Translations under genes and position numbers: made by a program
The notes under the pieces: model-generated
What the model was told of the DNA's origin: nothing
Database searches by the model: none
What the model saw: only the letters and a program-made list of their open reading frames with translations
Part shown: positions 36,329-47,881 of the stretch, piece by piece
Numbering within the stretch: position 1 is the stretch's first letter
Layout: every line of letters begins with the position of its first letter
Source of the DNA: Orbilia blumenaviensis
Taxonomy: Eukaryota > Ascomycota > Orbiliomycetes > Orbiliales > Orbiliaceae
Reading direction: 5' to 3'
Assembly (NCBI GenBank): GCA_036872755.1
Contig: JAVHNS010000010.1
Span: 186,001-250,000, forward strand
Length of the DNA stretch: 64,000 bases

Positions 36329-39300
36329 ATGGCCTATAATAACCGGTAGGCATCGGCTCCCCGCCATAGCAGGATATGTTGCGCATTCATGACTGTTGGA
36401 CTCTCATACTGACTCTCTTTTTCTCTCGGAACCCTACACAGATTTCAACAACAAGCCCCGTCGAACAATCTAAACCCGTCCCGCTTTGCACAGAACCCCA
36501 CTCGGGCCAAATCAACGCGATGGACCGCTGCGAAGGCCCATAACTACGACGGAGACGATTGGGGCGATGAGTACGAAGATGAATACAACGGCGACATCTA
36601 CAGTTCACCCTACCAAGCGCAACAAAGTTCATATGGCGGTCAATACGGAAGCGCATACGGCGGTGGCGCACACGGCGGGCAGTCTCAATATGGAGGTCAG
36701 GACTTTTCGCTTTCTCGGAGTTCGACGCAGCCTGTCGTGCAGGGCTCATATCCGGCATACGAGACTCAGGAGGATACCCCCGGACCGTTGCTCCGTCAAG
36801 GGACTACGCCTGTAGCATCGGCAAGCCAGCGATACACCTCATCAGGTATCCAGCGCAAACCCAGCAAGATGGATAAGGATAGGGAGGCTCCTAAACCGTC
36901 TCAACATGAAAACGAATATGTGGAACCTGCGGTATCTAGTGTATCCGCCCCGGTTCAAGGTATACAATCCCCAAATCCAGTTGTATACAGCCCCGAAGCC
37001 GCCTCTAGTACTCCCCCGCCAATTATCGTTGATAATACCATCACGAAGAGCGCTGTTACAAATGGTGGATACACGACACCCACAAAGCAACCAGGGTCAC
37101 CGACGGGCCCATCCAGTGGCTCGCCAACTCTACGACGACCTGCGGATATCTATGCCGCTGCGATTCAAAAGACTTCGGAGGCTTTGGCATTCAGAGTGGA
37201 TGCGGGCGGCAATGACGACATACCGGAAACAGCGAACACTGAGAAACAGACAGAACAACCACCGCAACAATCGATTCTAGCTGTAGCAAAGACCCCCCGA
37301 GCAGAGACTTCCCCAGCAGAGATCTCCCAAGTGGAGACCTCCCAAACGGGGGCGTCCCAAGCGGAGACTTTCCAAGCCGGCGCATCCCAAGCTGGGACCT
37401 CCCAACCCATAGAGGAGCCTCCGGCGCAGATACACCGCGAAATCACTCCTGTACCTGAGTTTGAAGTCATTATTCCAGAGCCCAGCACAAGTCTGGAGGC
37501 AAAATTGCCGCCAGGAAGCGTCTATCCAGCGCCTCCTAGAATCGAAGAACAACCACCTTCGCCGTTAAGCGAGCACCCGGGAAATGATGATATTTATAGT
37601 GCTCCACTCAGAAACAGCAATCTTTTCTTGGATACTAATACGGATGACGACATTAACAGGAATATAAAGCTCGTTACCCCCCCGCCATCTCAGCCAGGGC
37701 ATTTCTTAACGATCCCAGAGCCGGTCCAAGAGCTACCACGAGGCTATGAATCTGATTCGGATGAAGAAGGTGGACTCTTCCATACGAGCACCCCTCCGCG
37801 CAGAGGATCTCTGTCTCCAACTGGCGGTGGCGATTTTAGTTTTGATGGTGTTGGCTACCCTGTCGTTCCCGATTCACCTGCGGATGCCCACCCGATCGAA
37901 CATGAAAGCAATATGCAAAATGCAGCCGTTGTGGCGCTGTCAGAATCTAAGGCTGAGCCCCGGTCAGTAAATGAAGCCCAGCCGCCAGTGCAAGTATCCC
38001 GCACACCGCCTACAGAGGCGGCGACCCCACAGCCGCAACCGCAATCTGTCATCGAAAAAGTATCGGATGTGACCAGCTCTGTCGCAAATACTTTCTCGAG
38101 TTTTGTAGCCAGCGCCTTGCACAGGGATCAGGGCCCTGAGACAAATCCAATCATCCGTACAGATTCCCCAGCGCTGCAATCTCGGGATCAAACCACGTCA
38201 CCCTCCCTTGCCATCTCTCCTCGACCGGAAACCCCGGCTGAGGCAGCAGTACAAACGCATTCCACGGCAATTGGAGATGTGCAGTCATCTCTAGCAACAC
38301 AACCTGATAATGGCCCCCCTCAGGAAGCTGAAAACCCCATTAGATCGCGTGAAACTACACCAAACAGATTTGAAGAAGACGAAGACGAAGAGGTGATTAT
38401 CGAAGAAGCTCGAAGAGGAGCGTGGGGTATGGCGACGCATGTGGCAATATCACAGTCGCAGTCCCCATCACCGTCGCAGTCACAGTCTCCCACTAAATCG
38501 CCTACCCAGTCACCGCTTGCCGCTGAATTATCTCAGCCCCTTATCACTAAGGTGACACAGCCGGTAATCCACACCCCGCAGCCAACCTCTAGTCAGATCG
38601 AGCAATCCGTTATAATCCAAGAACCACCTTCTGAAAGGGCGATATCTCCCGCGAGCCATGTATCCTCGACCCACTCGAAAACACCCTCATCTTTTACTGC
38701 CGCGGCGTCACCTGTGCAATCAAGCGAAAGACGAAGCCCACAACCAACCTCCTTCGCAGAGTTTCTGAAACGTTCCCCTCAGTCTACCCCGTCTGGTATC
38801 GCATCGAGCCCCCCAGTAGCGTCCGAGTCTCCGGCCCTAGTCGCCCCTGCAGTAGTGTCCGCGCCTGTTTCATTCAAGGCATTCATGACGAGCCGCGGGA
38901 ACCCAACAGCCGAGCCAGAAAGGTCGACCCCTCCGATTTCGACCCCTCCGATTTCTACTCCACCTGCGCCCAGCTTTAAAGATTTCTTGTCGCAGAAGAC
39001 CCCGGCCAGCCAACCGATCACATACCATACGCATGAGGCCCCAGCGGCGGTGGAACCACAGGAAACACCAAGGAACCACACTCCAGTAGGGCAACACTCA
39101 CCGATCCGCCACAGCTTGATTGAAACGCGCGCGATCCCGCCGATTGAGCCGCCGGTAAATGTTGCGCGGGAGGCGCCTCCTTCAGAGCCAAGCAGTACTG
39201 TTTCGCATTTGGACGAAGGTGAGGCTCTCCGACGGGCGATCCTTAAAGGGCTTGACGCAGAGTCGCAACCAGAAACTCCAGATACACCCAACAACGACTA

Positions 39301-42300
39301 CATGAGAAACGTTGATACTCAGTTTGAGAGCTCGCATTCAGTCTCGGTTCCAGACAGTCCTGTCATCGAGCGGACCGCTAGCTATAAAGGAAAGATGCCT
39401 CAACGAACGGCTTCCCTCGCTGTTTCTGATGTTAGTGAGGAACATTACCGCCCACAGCCATTCGAGACGTCGCAATACCAGAGATTCCCAAAACAAGGTT
39501 AGTGTTACTGTTTTTTATCTATCAAATGAAAGGCTCACCAAGGCTCACAGGCACGGCCAAAACCTATCCTGCGCCTCCAGCTTCGGACATCAGCGCCCCC
39601 TCTAAGTCTGGGGAAGATCCCGTTTTTACGCCTCCCACCAGGAGTGTTGTCGGCGAACAGAACCAAGAATACGAACCCTCTATCCAAGAAGAGCCCGAAT
39701 ATCAGCCGTCTATCGTTTCTGAGCAATACGTTCCCTCGCCCGTCGATACTGTTCACCCTGTAAAACCCTTCCAGATGCAGAGAGATTTTAACGAAATTCC
39801 GACGCTTTTGAATCTCAGTGATATTTTGGCATTGTCGGATTCCAAAGACCGTATAGCGGCTTCGGAGAAGGCCCGGAAAATCCATGCGCAACAGAGTCAA
39901 CAGGGAGCCAATGATCTTCAAGTTTGGCTCCATCATGTGCAGGAGATTAATAATCAAAATGCCCAACTCTGGACGTATAATAGCACGAGGCCGGGAATGC
40001 ATGATCTCCGAAGCAATCCCTTAGTCTCGGGTCGATTCGACCTATTTGTGCAGCAGAATCATGTTGAGCACAGTAAGTGGGGCGCCTGGGGCCGGTTGGA
40101 TGATGGAGTTCTGGGAAGCAGACCTAGTACCGCTGCTTCTAACGACCCTATGGCTCCAAAGAAACCCAAGGCGGCTCCAACGAATGCTGCGGCATCTCAT
40201 ACGGGTCAACGGCTTCCTTCCCAAAATCAGGATAACAGGGCACCTGGAGCGCCATCACAGAATGGGCCTACCATAAATCTTCCATCCCAGTCCGGTGCTG
40301 CTAGTCAACCACAGACACAAGGTTTCCAACCGGGTACTGTCAAGGGCGAGCCTGCCCCATCGATCGCCACCACAGAACCCTCAAAGGATGATCACCCTGA
40401 AGGAAAGAAGAAGTCCGGGCTCAAGGGAAGGCTCAAGAATATCTTGGGACGTAAAAAGGATAAAACGGAGTCGCAGCCCCCAGTAGCAGTAGAACCCACA
40501 CCTCAAATTATACTCCCTCAACAGGTGCAACAACAACCGCTCCCACAACAGCAGCCACACCCACAGCAGCAGCCGTCTCCACAGCAGCAGCACCACCGCC
40601 AAGCCGCTATTCCAGCCCATCCACCTCAGAATGAGAAATACCCCCAAACTATCGGCCAGCAAGGTGCTGCTCCGGGTCAGCCTCAGAGTTCTCCTCAAGG
40701 GGCCCCTCACTTCTCTGCCAATGGTGTCGCGACTCCACACGACCACCAGCACCCCCAAAACAAGCTGGTTATATCAAAACAGGATGAGTACCTCCCTCCT
40801 CTGTCATTCCAGAAGGGTAATAAGTCGCCGAGTTTAGGGGAGGCTATCAACCTCCCAAGCTCGAATTCGGTGCCCGATCTAAGGGCTAGGTCGCAAAACC
40901 AGCAGCAAAAGGAGGACCCCGCAAAGGGTTCGCAGAACAACTTGCAAGGGTTAGCGGGTCCAAACCAAGTACCAAAGCAAGGAGACCAGCAGCCCCCAGC
41001 CGGGCCAGCTACCCGGAGACCAAGCACTTCTGGGGCGGCACCGGGACCACCACCGCCTCGTGCCTTTGATGATGATGGGCCACCTCCCTTGCGAAGAATA
41101 TCGAATTCCAAGCCACCACCACCACGGAAACGCATTTCGTCAATCCCGGCTTCGGTTCCAGAAGGAAGCTACCCACCTGGTGCCTTTAACGCCTCCCATG
41201 CGCACCCACATGAGCCACAGGATCCGTCTCTGAGGCCAGGCACTGGTGAAGGCCACCTCCAACATGGAGGGCAACCCAATTTGAGGGTAGAAAGTTCTGG
41301 CGGCTATGAGCCGTCCGTATCTTCGGCTTCGAGTGACCAGGCTAAGAAATCTCGACTAAGTGTTTTCAACAAGTTCAAGGCGACTCCCGGCACTCCACAT
41401 TCTCCATCAACTGTACATGGTCCAAGCGATACTGGCAGCCCTCGACATAGCGTTCATACCATTTCATCCCAGCCCTCAGGAACAACCGAAAAGAGAAACT
41501 CCTCATTCTTTCAGAATCAACTGAAGAGGTTTGACCAATTAGTTGTTGGTAAGGATCGAGCGAATGAGTTCCACCAGCAACAAGCTCACGGACCTGCACC
41601 GAATGGACAAGCTGCCGCCCAGGCCGGACCAGAACCAGGTATTAACAGGCAGCAGAGCTTCCCAGTCGATGGCTCAAGTTCGGTTCACACAGCCGCAGAA
41701 CCAAAGAAGAAGAACCGATTTGCTGCATTGATCAATGATATAAAGACCACTGTGAGTAACCAACCATCACTTAGTTAGGAGAAAATTGGTACTAAATTAT
41801 TACCAGGACCCTCACGCCCACGAGGAAAAGAAGGTCCGAAAAGGATCATTCTTCAGTAAGAGCCATACGGAGAGTAGTCCTGTGGTTGCTAACCAATCCA
41901 CGCCGATTTCTGGGCAGCCGGGTGCCCAGCAGTCCTATCCGCAACCAAACGGCCAGATTCCAGTCTTCAACCCAGGCCAAAACGTTGTAGTTCCGATCCC
42001 AGGACAATATCCTTCTTTTAGTCAAGGTTCACAAATCCAATCCGGGGCCCCATACGGAAACGGAGCTGGCGACGCCCCGAACCAACATCAGCCCATACTC
42101 CAGCACCCGCACGCCCAGCCGGCAGGTCAAATCAACGCCGGAATACCACCACCACCGGTGGTTCCAGTACAAAATGTGACTGTAACAAGGAAGCCTTCCA
42201 ACCCACCACCCCCAACGGCTCGGTTTTTGGCTGTTCCACCCTCTCCCCCACCAATCAGATCAGCAGCGCCAGTAGAGGAAGAGAGTATATATGCACCGCC

Positions 42301-43036
42301 AGTCAATCACAAAGCATCACCTGTCCAAAACCAGAAGACCGATGATGACTCTCCACCTCCCATGCGACCCCATCAAACTTCGTCTCCATCTCCGCCGCCC
42401 AGGATTGTATATGCACCGCCTGCTGCCCCTGTGATGCAGGCTGAGCCGGTACAATTTGAACCAAGAAGTGTCGTGGTTGAACCACCCCCAACCCTCCAGA
42501 CCTCAAAAATCCCGGAGCAGGAAAGCAAGGTTATGTCTCCTACCAGCAGCAAAGGCAAGGAACCAGAATCTACTTCTTTCCCTGCGCACCCAACCAGCTT
42601 TGTCGTTGGTGAGATAATATCGACTCCTCCTCCAGTTCAAGCGACGTCCCCACCACCGCAAGAGATACAGAAGGCCGAGCCACCCAAAGAAGAACCACCA
42701 AGGGTGGAGATTACCCCTGCAACTGCTGTGGAGTCAGAAGCTCCCAAACTCGCGCCATTGGTTATCTCATCCGCAGAAGCGACCTCGAGCAAACCAGGGT
42801 CGCCTCAGCCTGAAGAGCAGAAGGCGAAGATAGAAGAACCAAACCCAGCCAAAGAAGAAGTCACGCCGCAGGCAGAGAGCTCAACGAAAGCGACTAGTCC
42901 CGAGCCCCTAAAAGCCTCCAATGAAGACTACGATAAGATTGCTGTAGACCCAGAGGGTCCTGTGCCGGAAGAAGAAGAGAGAATTGTTATGAGCGCTACC
43001 ACCCAACCTGGTTTCGGCGATTGGGAGTACTTTTAA
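36329..43036 (+). CDS. Very large intrinsically disordered Pro/Gln/Ser-rich protein (2,173 aa), function unknown
   Basis: Four exons (36329-36345, 36442-39497, 39533-41751, 41807-43036) join in frame to 2,173 aa. The 17-nt first exon encodes MAYNN plus part of an Arg and is followed by the acidic stretch NYDGDDWGDEYEDEY. Nearly all of the protein is low complexity: Pro/Ser/Thr/Glu-rich, a Gln-rich block (about 40520-40605), a 15-nt coding minisatellite (37301-37405) and poly-Pro SH3-like ligands (PPPPRAF, PPPPRKRIS). One segment looks ordered and conserved in character, around NEIPTLLNLSDILALSDSKDRI through DLQVWLHHV to KWGAWGRLDD (about 39790-40110). Another short basic module is GLKGRLKNILGRKKDK. 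The C-terminus ends MSATTQPGFGDWEYF. I do not recognise the family. A scaffold at the cortex or in endocytosis is only a guess from the SH3-ligand content. Confidence 0.85.
37301..37405 (+). repeat. 15-nt coding minisatellite, seven units
   Basis: Seven consecutive units related to GCGGAGACCTCCCAA, in frame with the giant protein, encoding imperfect five-residue repeats of the type A/E-E-T-S-Q. Confidence 0.85.
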
Positions 43037-43273
43037 TTGGAAGTTTGACTTATATATTCATCGTTTCCTTGAGTTTACATTTCCATACAAAAGCAATTGC
43101 TTACGCTGGTCATTTTCCTTTTGTGTTATACCGGATAACCTTCATTCTTAATTACTATTGGTATTATTTCTTTTGTCAAACGTTTAATATCACCCCCCAC
43201 TACTTTCCTATGTATTACTACTAGTGCTAACTATTGAAGTTGTTGAATTGGGTCTCTCATGCAAGCATCCTGA

Positions 43274-45228
43274 TCAGATATTTTTCATTTTCTCCATTGA
43301 TAAAGACTTCATCCGTTGTAAATCAAAGAAATAAAGTTCCTCAAAAACAGATTTCCGGAAATCAAATACCAATCCTTCGTTCTCTCCCTCCTCTGTGACT
43401 CCTATAGCCCCGCCTGACTTCCTCCATTGTCGAAGGTAGCCCCTTTCCTTTTTCGAGAGCCGAGTATGATCGACGACAACGGGTTTTGGGCACTCATATG
43501 GGAACTCCGTTTCTGGGTCAACCTTTTCCTCATCTAGTCCTTCTAGAATTAGTCGCACGGGCTTAATAAGTTCTTTTAGGGTTGGTCCGTGGCGTGGCTG
43601 TCTATAGCACGCCCTTAACAGGATTCGTCGGTGCTCCAGGAGTTCTTTCCAATTTACCAGTCCTGATAATACAAATAAACTCTGAGGAGGTGGTAGACGG
43701 CTCTCGACCGCGAGTAGCTGTAGATTATGGCGACGCTGGGCCCCAGGGTCGTCCGGGAACAATGCAGTGATGAGTTCTTGGTTCACAGCCATTTCGGGCT
43801 TGCCGCCTATAGCCCACTTAAGGATTTCTAGATTCGGAAGCCCTGGCCCGGCGAATAGTTGTATTAGATGAGAAACCTCAAAACTAGATTCTCTCATAAT
43901 TGTTCTACAGATCGAGCTTTGGATTTCTAGCGTCCGAAGAGTTTTCGTGCATTCGCAGTGCATCAGTTTTGAGATATCGTAGGCGGATAAAAACGGTAGG
44001 AAGATATTCTCAAGTTTTGGATTGCACCCGGCGATGGTTTCGACCACACCCGGTGGGAAAAACATCAATTTCTCATCGCACCTTGGCATTTCGGCGTGTA
44101 TTTTCCTCAGCGAGTTGGTCGCTGTGCCAGGGAGGCGTGCGGTCTGTAGAGGATTTCCATGGTACCTTGGAAGTCTGTTTTGACGGTTTAACGCAAAGAG
44201 GACCTCGAGGTGCGGGAGGGTCGTGATGAGTGGGAAGCAGTGGTGGGTTATTTGATCGGTCTCGCCGATGTCAATGTATAATTCACGAACCGATCGAGGC
44301 AATGCCCTAAAATCTGGAGAGCATATCAAACGGATTGTCCTCAGATTTGGAAAGTCATCGCAAAGGTGATGATCTTCGATATCCTGACTGCTAGTGGCCG
44401 CCCATGGACTCATTCTTTTATATGCGAGATGAGTCAAGCTAGTGAACTGCTTGATATCTTCCTGCCATTGTTCAATAAGATGTCGGGGGCTAAATGTAGC
44501 ATCGACAAATAATGTATCGAGAACCAAGATTCGAGACTTCGATGTCAACTCTAGGCAGTGGAGTACATCGGTGACCAGCTCGAAGCGGACTTTACTAGTT
44601 GTCAAAGTTTCGAGTAGTTGGAATATATGGTCTATACGTTCTTGAGAATCCTCGAAAATTGTGGGCAAGTCCGGGCCTTTTTTTTTTTTTAATGATACGC
44701 CAATATGATAATTATTTAGCTATACGTCCACATGCATGTATTACAACTATCGGACTAACTGATAGGACACATTTACTAACCTTGCAAAAGGTAGAGGGAT
44801 ACAAACGCCAAGCTGTTAAGCTTGCCTTGGAGCTGCTGGAGTAATTTTATGATTGACGTATTGGTGCCTAAATAATCGATGTCAGAATACAGACAGAGTT
44901 CCCTGACATGCTCAAGGTCACCCTGTTGAATCCAGCCATTTTGTAGGGACTTGAGTAGTAAATGGTTGGGATCAGAGTCATAGTCTGTATCAATCGATGC
45001 AATCATACGGTCCGGGAGACCGAAACCATGCAAGTCGAGCCTGGAGAGCCGATCATTACGGTGAGATCTGTGAAGATAACCGTAAGATAGCTGGCGAAAA
45101 AGAAGAGGCCTCAGAGTTTGGCGGAGATATTTGGATGTTAGGATCAAGTGAAAGATATCAGCCTTTGTCAGACCGTGGTCCCTCACAGTGCAGAGCAGAA
45201 TCTCCGGTGGCAGCTGGTCAAACGACAT
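43274..45228 (-). CDS. F-box-like protein, 616 aa
   Basis: Predicted substrate receptor of an SCF-type ubiquitin ligase or a related adaptor. Two exons, complement(43274-44676, 44781-45228), give 616 aa. The N-terminus MSFDQLPPEILLCTVRDHGLTKADIFHLILTSKYLRQTLRPLLFR is split here only for description: the LPPEIL and the LxLTSKxLR spacing are the F-box pattern. The rest has Leu-rich, LRR-like segments (FPNLRTIRLICSPDFRAL, LPNLEILKW) without a named repeat. The single intron ends in 13 A residues immediately before the terminal G of the acceptor, an unusual 3' splice site, but no other acceptor keeps frame. Its 3' end is convergent with the giant disordered gene, 237 bp apart. Fungal genomes carry many such F-box genes with fast-evolving C-termini; substrate unknown. 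Confidence 0.8.
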
Positions 45229-46076
45229 AATTAAGTGGATTATAACGGGCTACTGAGAAAGACCAAGTTGAAGGCATAGGAACGGCGGAGACAGTAAAAA
45301 AAAAATAATGTGATCGGAATAGAAAGAATAATCCTCGTGGTGAGAATACTCGAGGTGGAGGTACGTAAATCGCGAGCTGAGGAGCAGTCGGTTCTTATAA
45401 CTTAGCATGTCACTTCCAAGAACCTGTACGCCACGACATCGCGCACGTCCCTCAAAGCTTCAATGGTCAGACATCTGAGCTGCCTTATTCAGGGGGCGTA
45501 ACCGAATTGATAACAATGTCCGGATAAGCTTCATGCCAAATAGAATAACTTCAGCCTTGTCTTGATTCTCGAGTCCTTTCAAGGAGCCATTCGGAATTGA
45601 TGGGTGGAGGGACACCAGTAAACAACATCCGCACAGTCGGCTAGTCGGGCATGTTAGCTTCGCACTAGCTGTTAAGTACCTAGGTAGCTACCAAGATACC
45701 CGGTAAGCTAGTGTGCAGACTTGCAGACTCGCATAGTCCAGACCTCCTGGCCGCACTGGATTCGAAGCCAAGCTTGTCCTTAGCACCTGCCATTAGGTTT
45801 CTGTTCACGGCCGAATGCATGTATGTGATGGGTCAAAGCTGAATTGGCTGGCCGTTTACTGCGGGTCGAAAGCCACGGCTCGTATTCGAATGGAACTGGC
45901 TGCAGGAAAAGCATTCGAACAAAGGCTATTTCTGGTTACTGCACCGATTCAAATCGTCATTGCGTTTGAATTCGTAAATTGAAAGACAACCGAACTCTTC
46001 CTTCGTTATAGCAATGAATATTGGGACCGCCCATCATAAATTATAAGAATCAACACTTCTCAACACAACATATCAA
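45229..46076. promoter_or_regulatory. Divergent intergenic region (F-box gene / small membrane protein)
   Basis: About 850 bp between divergent starts. It includes the palindromic block AAGTACCTAGGTAGCTACC at about 45674-45692. No ORF and no tRNA are supported; a GGATTCGAAGCC stretch at about 45758 resembles a B-box by chance but has no partner A-box or stem. Confidence 0.5.
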
Positions 46077-46776
46077 ATGGCGGCCGCTTTAAAAGCCACA
46101 GCTCTGCTCAATACCTTGATTGCTATCGGTCATGGGGTAAGATTTAACTCTCCATTCATAGGCATGAGGTCCAACTGAAGCTGCGGCAAGATGTGTTCGA
46201 GCAACCAGCGCACCCGTTTGAATCTAATAAAACTAACCTGTGTTCTAACGACGTACACGGTATACAGATCAAAGGTATCGAGATGTTTGTCAAAAACCAA
46301 ACACCAGTCCAGACTCTGCCAAGAGCGACTGCGGTTCCATATCGGATTGGCTGGTTCCAGGTATTGCCCCTCGGAGATGCAATATGAAAGCGGTGACCTA
46401 TGGTTGATGTCATGACTCGCGTGGCCAAACATCACTGTAAATCTCTGCAAGAGCACCATTGCTGACTTTTCTACTTTGAATTTGATAGGGGTGTGCGCTC
46501 TTTTCGATTTTAGGTTTGGTCTGCCCATTCATTTGCATTTGAATAGGGAGAAAATTCTTGCGAGATGACTGATATCCATGATTACATGATTTAGCGTTAC
46601 TGAACTTGCGCTGGAGTACTACTGGGCTGGACCACACAACCGATAAACTAATTGCTGCGCTAGCATCTGGGACGTATATCTGCAGTTCTTATTTCTATAG
46701 AACTGTCGGGGACTCCGCCCAATGGCCCACTTTAGTTGGGGGCATTGCACAGATCTACGCTGCCTTTATTGTGTAA
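46077..46776 (+). CDS. Small four-helix integral membrane protein (119 aa)
   Basis: Four short exons (46077-46136, 46268-46360, 46489-46513, 46595-46776), all bounded by GT/AG, join in frame to 119 aa. No single frame reveals it. The N-terminus is MAAALKATALLNTLIAIGHG. The 25-nt third exon (GCALFSIL) links a second helix around YRIGWFQ to ALLNLRWST. Two further hydrophobic segments (LIAALASGTYICSS and TLVGGIAQIYAAFIV) reach the stop at 46774-46776. The LNTLIAIGH and ALLNLRWS blocks recall small fungal proteins of unknown function with four TM helices. The role is unknown. It converges with the CBM1 gene, 130 bp away. An antisense frame at 46130-46528 lacks support and crosses these exons. Confidence 0.68.
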
Positions 46777-46906
46777 TTAGAGTGGTATCAAAATGTTGCC
46801 ATTAACTCTTTTTGCACTTCCGTGTTATATACATATTGGCCAGATATATATCTGCAAACATGCGATTTGATTTTTGAGTGAACTGGGTCTCCAGATTATC
46901 TATTAT

Positions 46907-47881
46907 CTATTTATCAACAGCAGTAGCACCATTGTAGTAATGGATTGTAGCATCGGAACACCCGGCTGGTGTGTTCCAGCCGTAGGCACCGAGGTTGGCA
47001 TGAAGTTTGGCACCATCGCTTTTGATGTTACAGTCGTTAGAATACTCAACATTGACCAAAAAAAATATGTGGAACCAATTAAGGCAGATTCTTACCAAAT
47101 CAACCAGGCTGCATCGTTCTGCCTTGTGATAGTAGGATGCTTCCACAAAAGCGCATCCCCACTCCACGAAAATGTTCCATAACTGCTTGGGGTAGATTGC
47201 CAAGTTAACTGCAGTTTTGTTTGGCTGTCGCTTGTCTTCTCTTCTATTTTGGCGTAAAGCAGGGTCCCACTAGTACTGATGAGCTGCACGAGCTGATTGT
47301 CGGAGATGTCGAATTGGCCTGCGGTCGTATACTCACCCATTACAGCGTCGCCAGGAGATCGAATCGGAGATGATTGGAGATATTTATGATAGTACGGTGC
47401 AACTACAGCTCTGATCCAGAGGTATGGCGAAATAAGCGTCGATCCGAGGTTACCAGTTGGGAGGGGTGGTGTAGTGGTGGTTGTGCGTGTGGATGACGTT
47501 GTGGTACGGAGCGAAACCGTGGAGGTCGTTCTCGTAGGAGAAGTCATTGTACGAAGGCTAACGAGAGAAGCCGTCGTAGTGGCGGTAGTATACACAAGGG
47601 TAGTGCTTGTCGCTGTTGGCCCTATGAGGCGTGGTTTAATAATATTAAAACTTTAGCTAGACGACTCAAAGCGCCATTATTTATACATGAACTTATTCAT
47701 ATAACATACCACCTGGAAGGCATTGTGCATAATAAGGATTGAAAGTCGAGCATGTACTTCCTGCGATGCAGAGGGTTCCACCAGTATAGCCTATCCCACC
47801 ACACTGGCCCCAAATATTGACCTGACCGTATGCTAAACCTGTTAACAGATTTACAAGGACAATGTTGGCTTTGATATTCAT
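46907..47881 (-). CDS. Secreted CBM1 (cellulose-binding) protein with an uncharacterised C-terminal domain
   Basis: Predicted extracellular protein of 269 aa from three exons, complement(46907-47018, 47096-47621, 47710-47881). The ATG at 47881 opens a short signal peptide. A textbook CBM1 follows (about 21-57): [13 protein letters not shown], then CIAGSTC and the aromatic YYAQC that contacts cellulose. A Thr/Ser/Arg-rich linker (about 58-105) leads to a domain of about 160 residues starting near [12 protein letters not shown] and ending [27 protein letters not shown] recognise no glycosidase or oxidase signature in it: no clear catalytic Asp/Glu pair and no N-terminal His brace. Exon 3 was joined at the AAAAG acceptor after a CTAAC branch site; the nearer GAG acceptor breaks frame. 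A non-catalytic or expansin-like role on plant cell wall is possible, but unproven. Confidence 0.82.

Noticed and set aside
45740..45780. Possible tRNA B-box (GGATTCGAAGCC)
   Set aside because: No A-box, acceptor stem or anticodon arm around it.
46130..46528. 132-codon minus-strand ORF
   Set aside because: Antisense to the four-exon membrane-protein gene; no domain or spliced partner.
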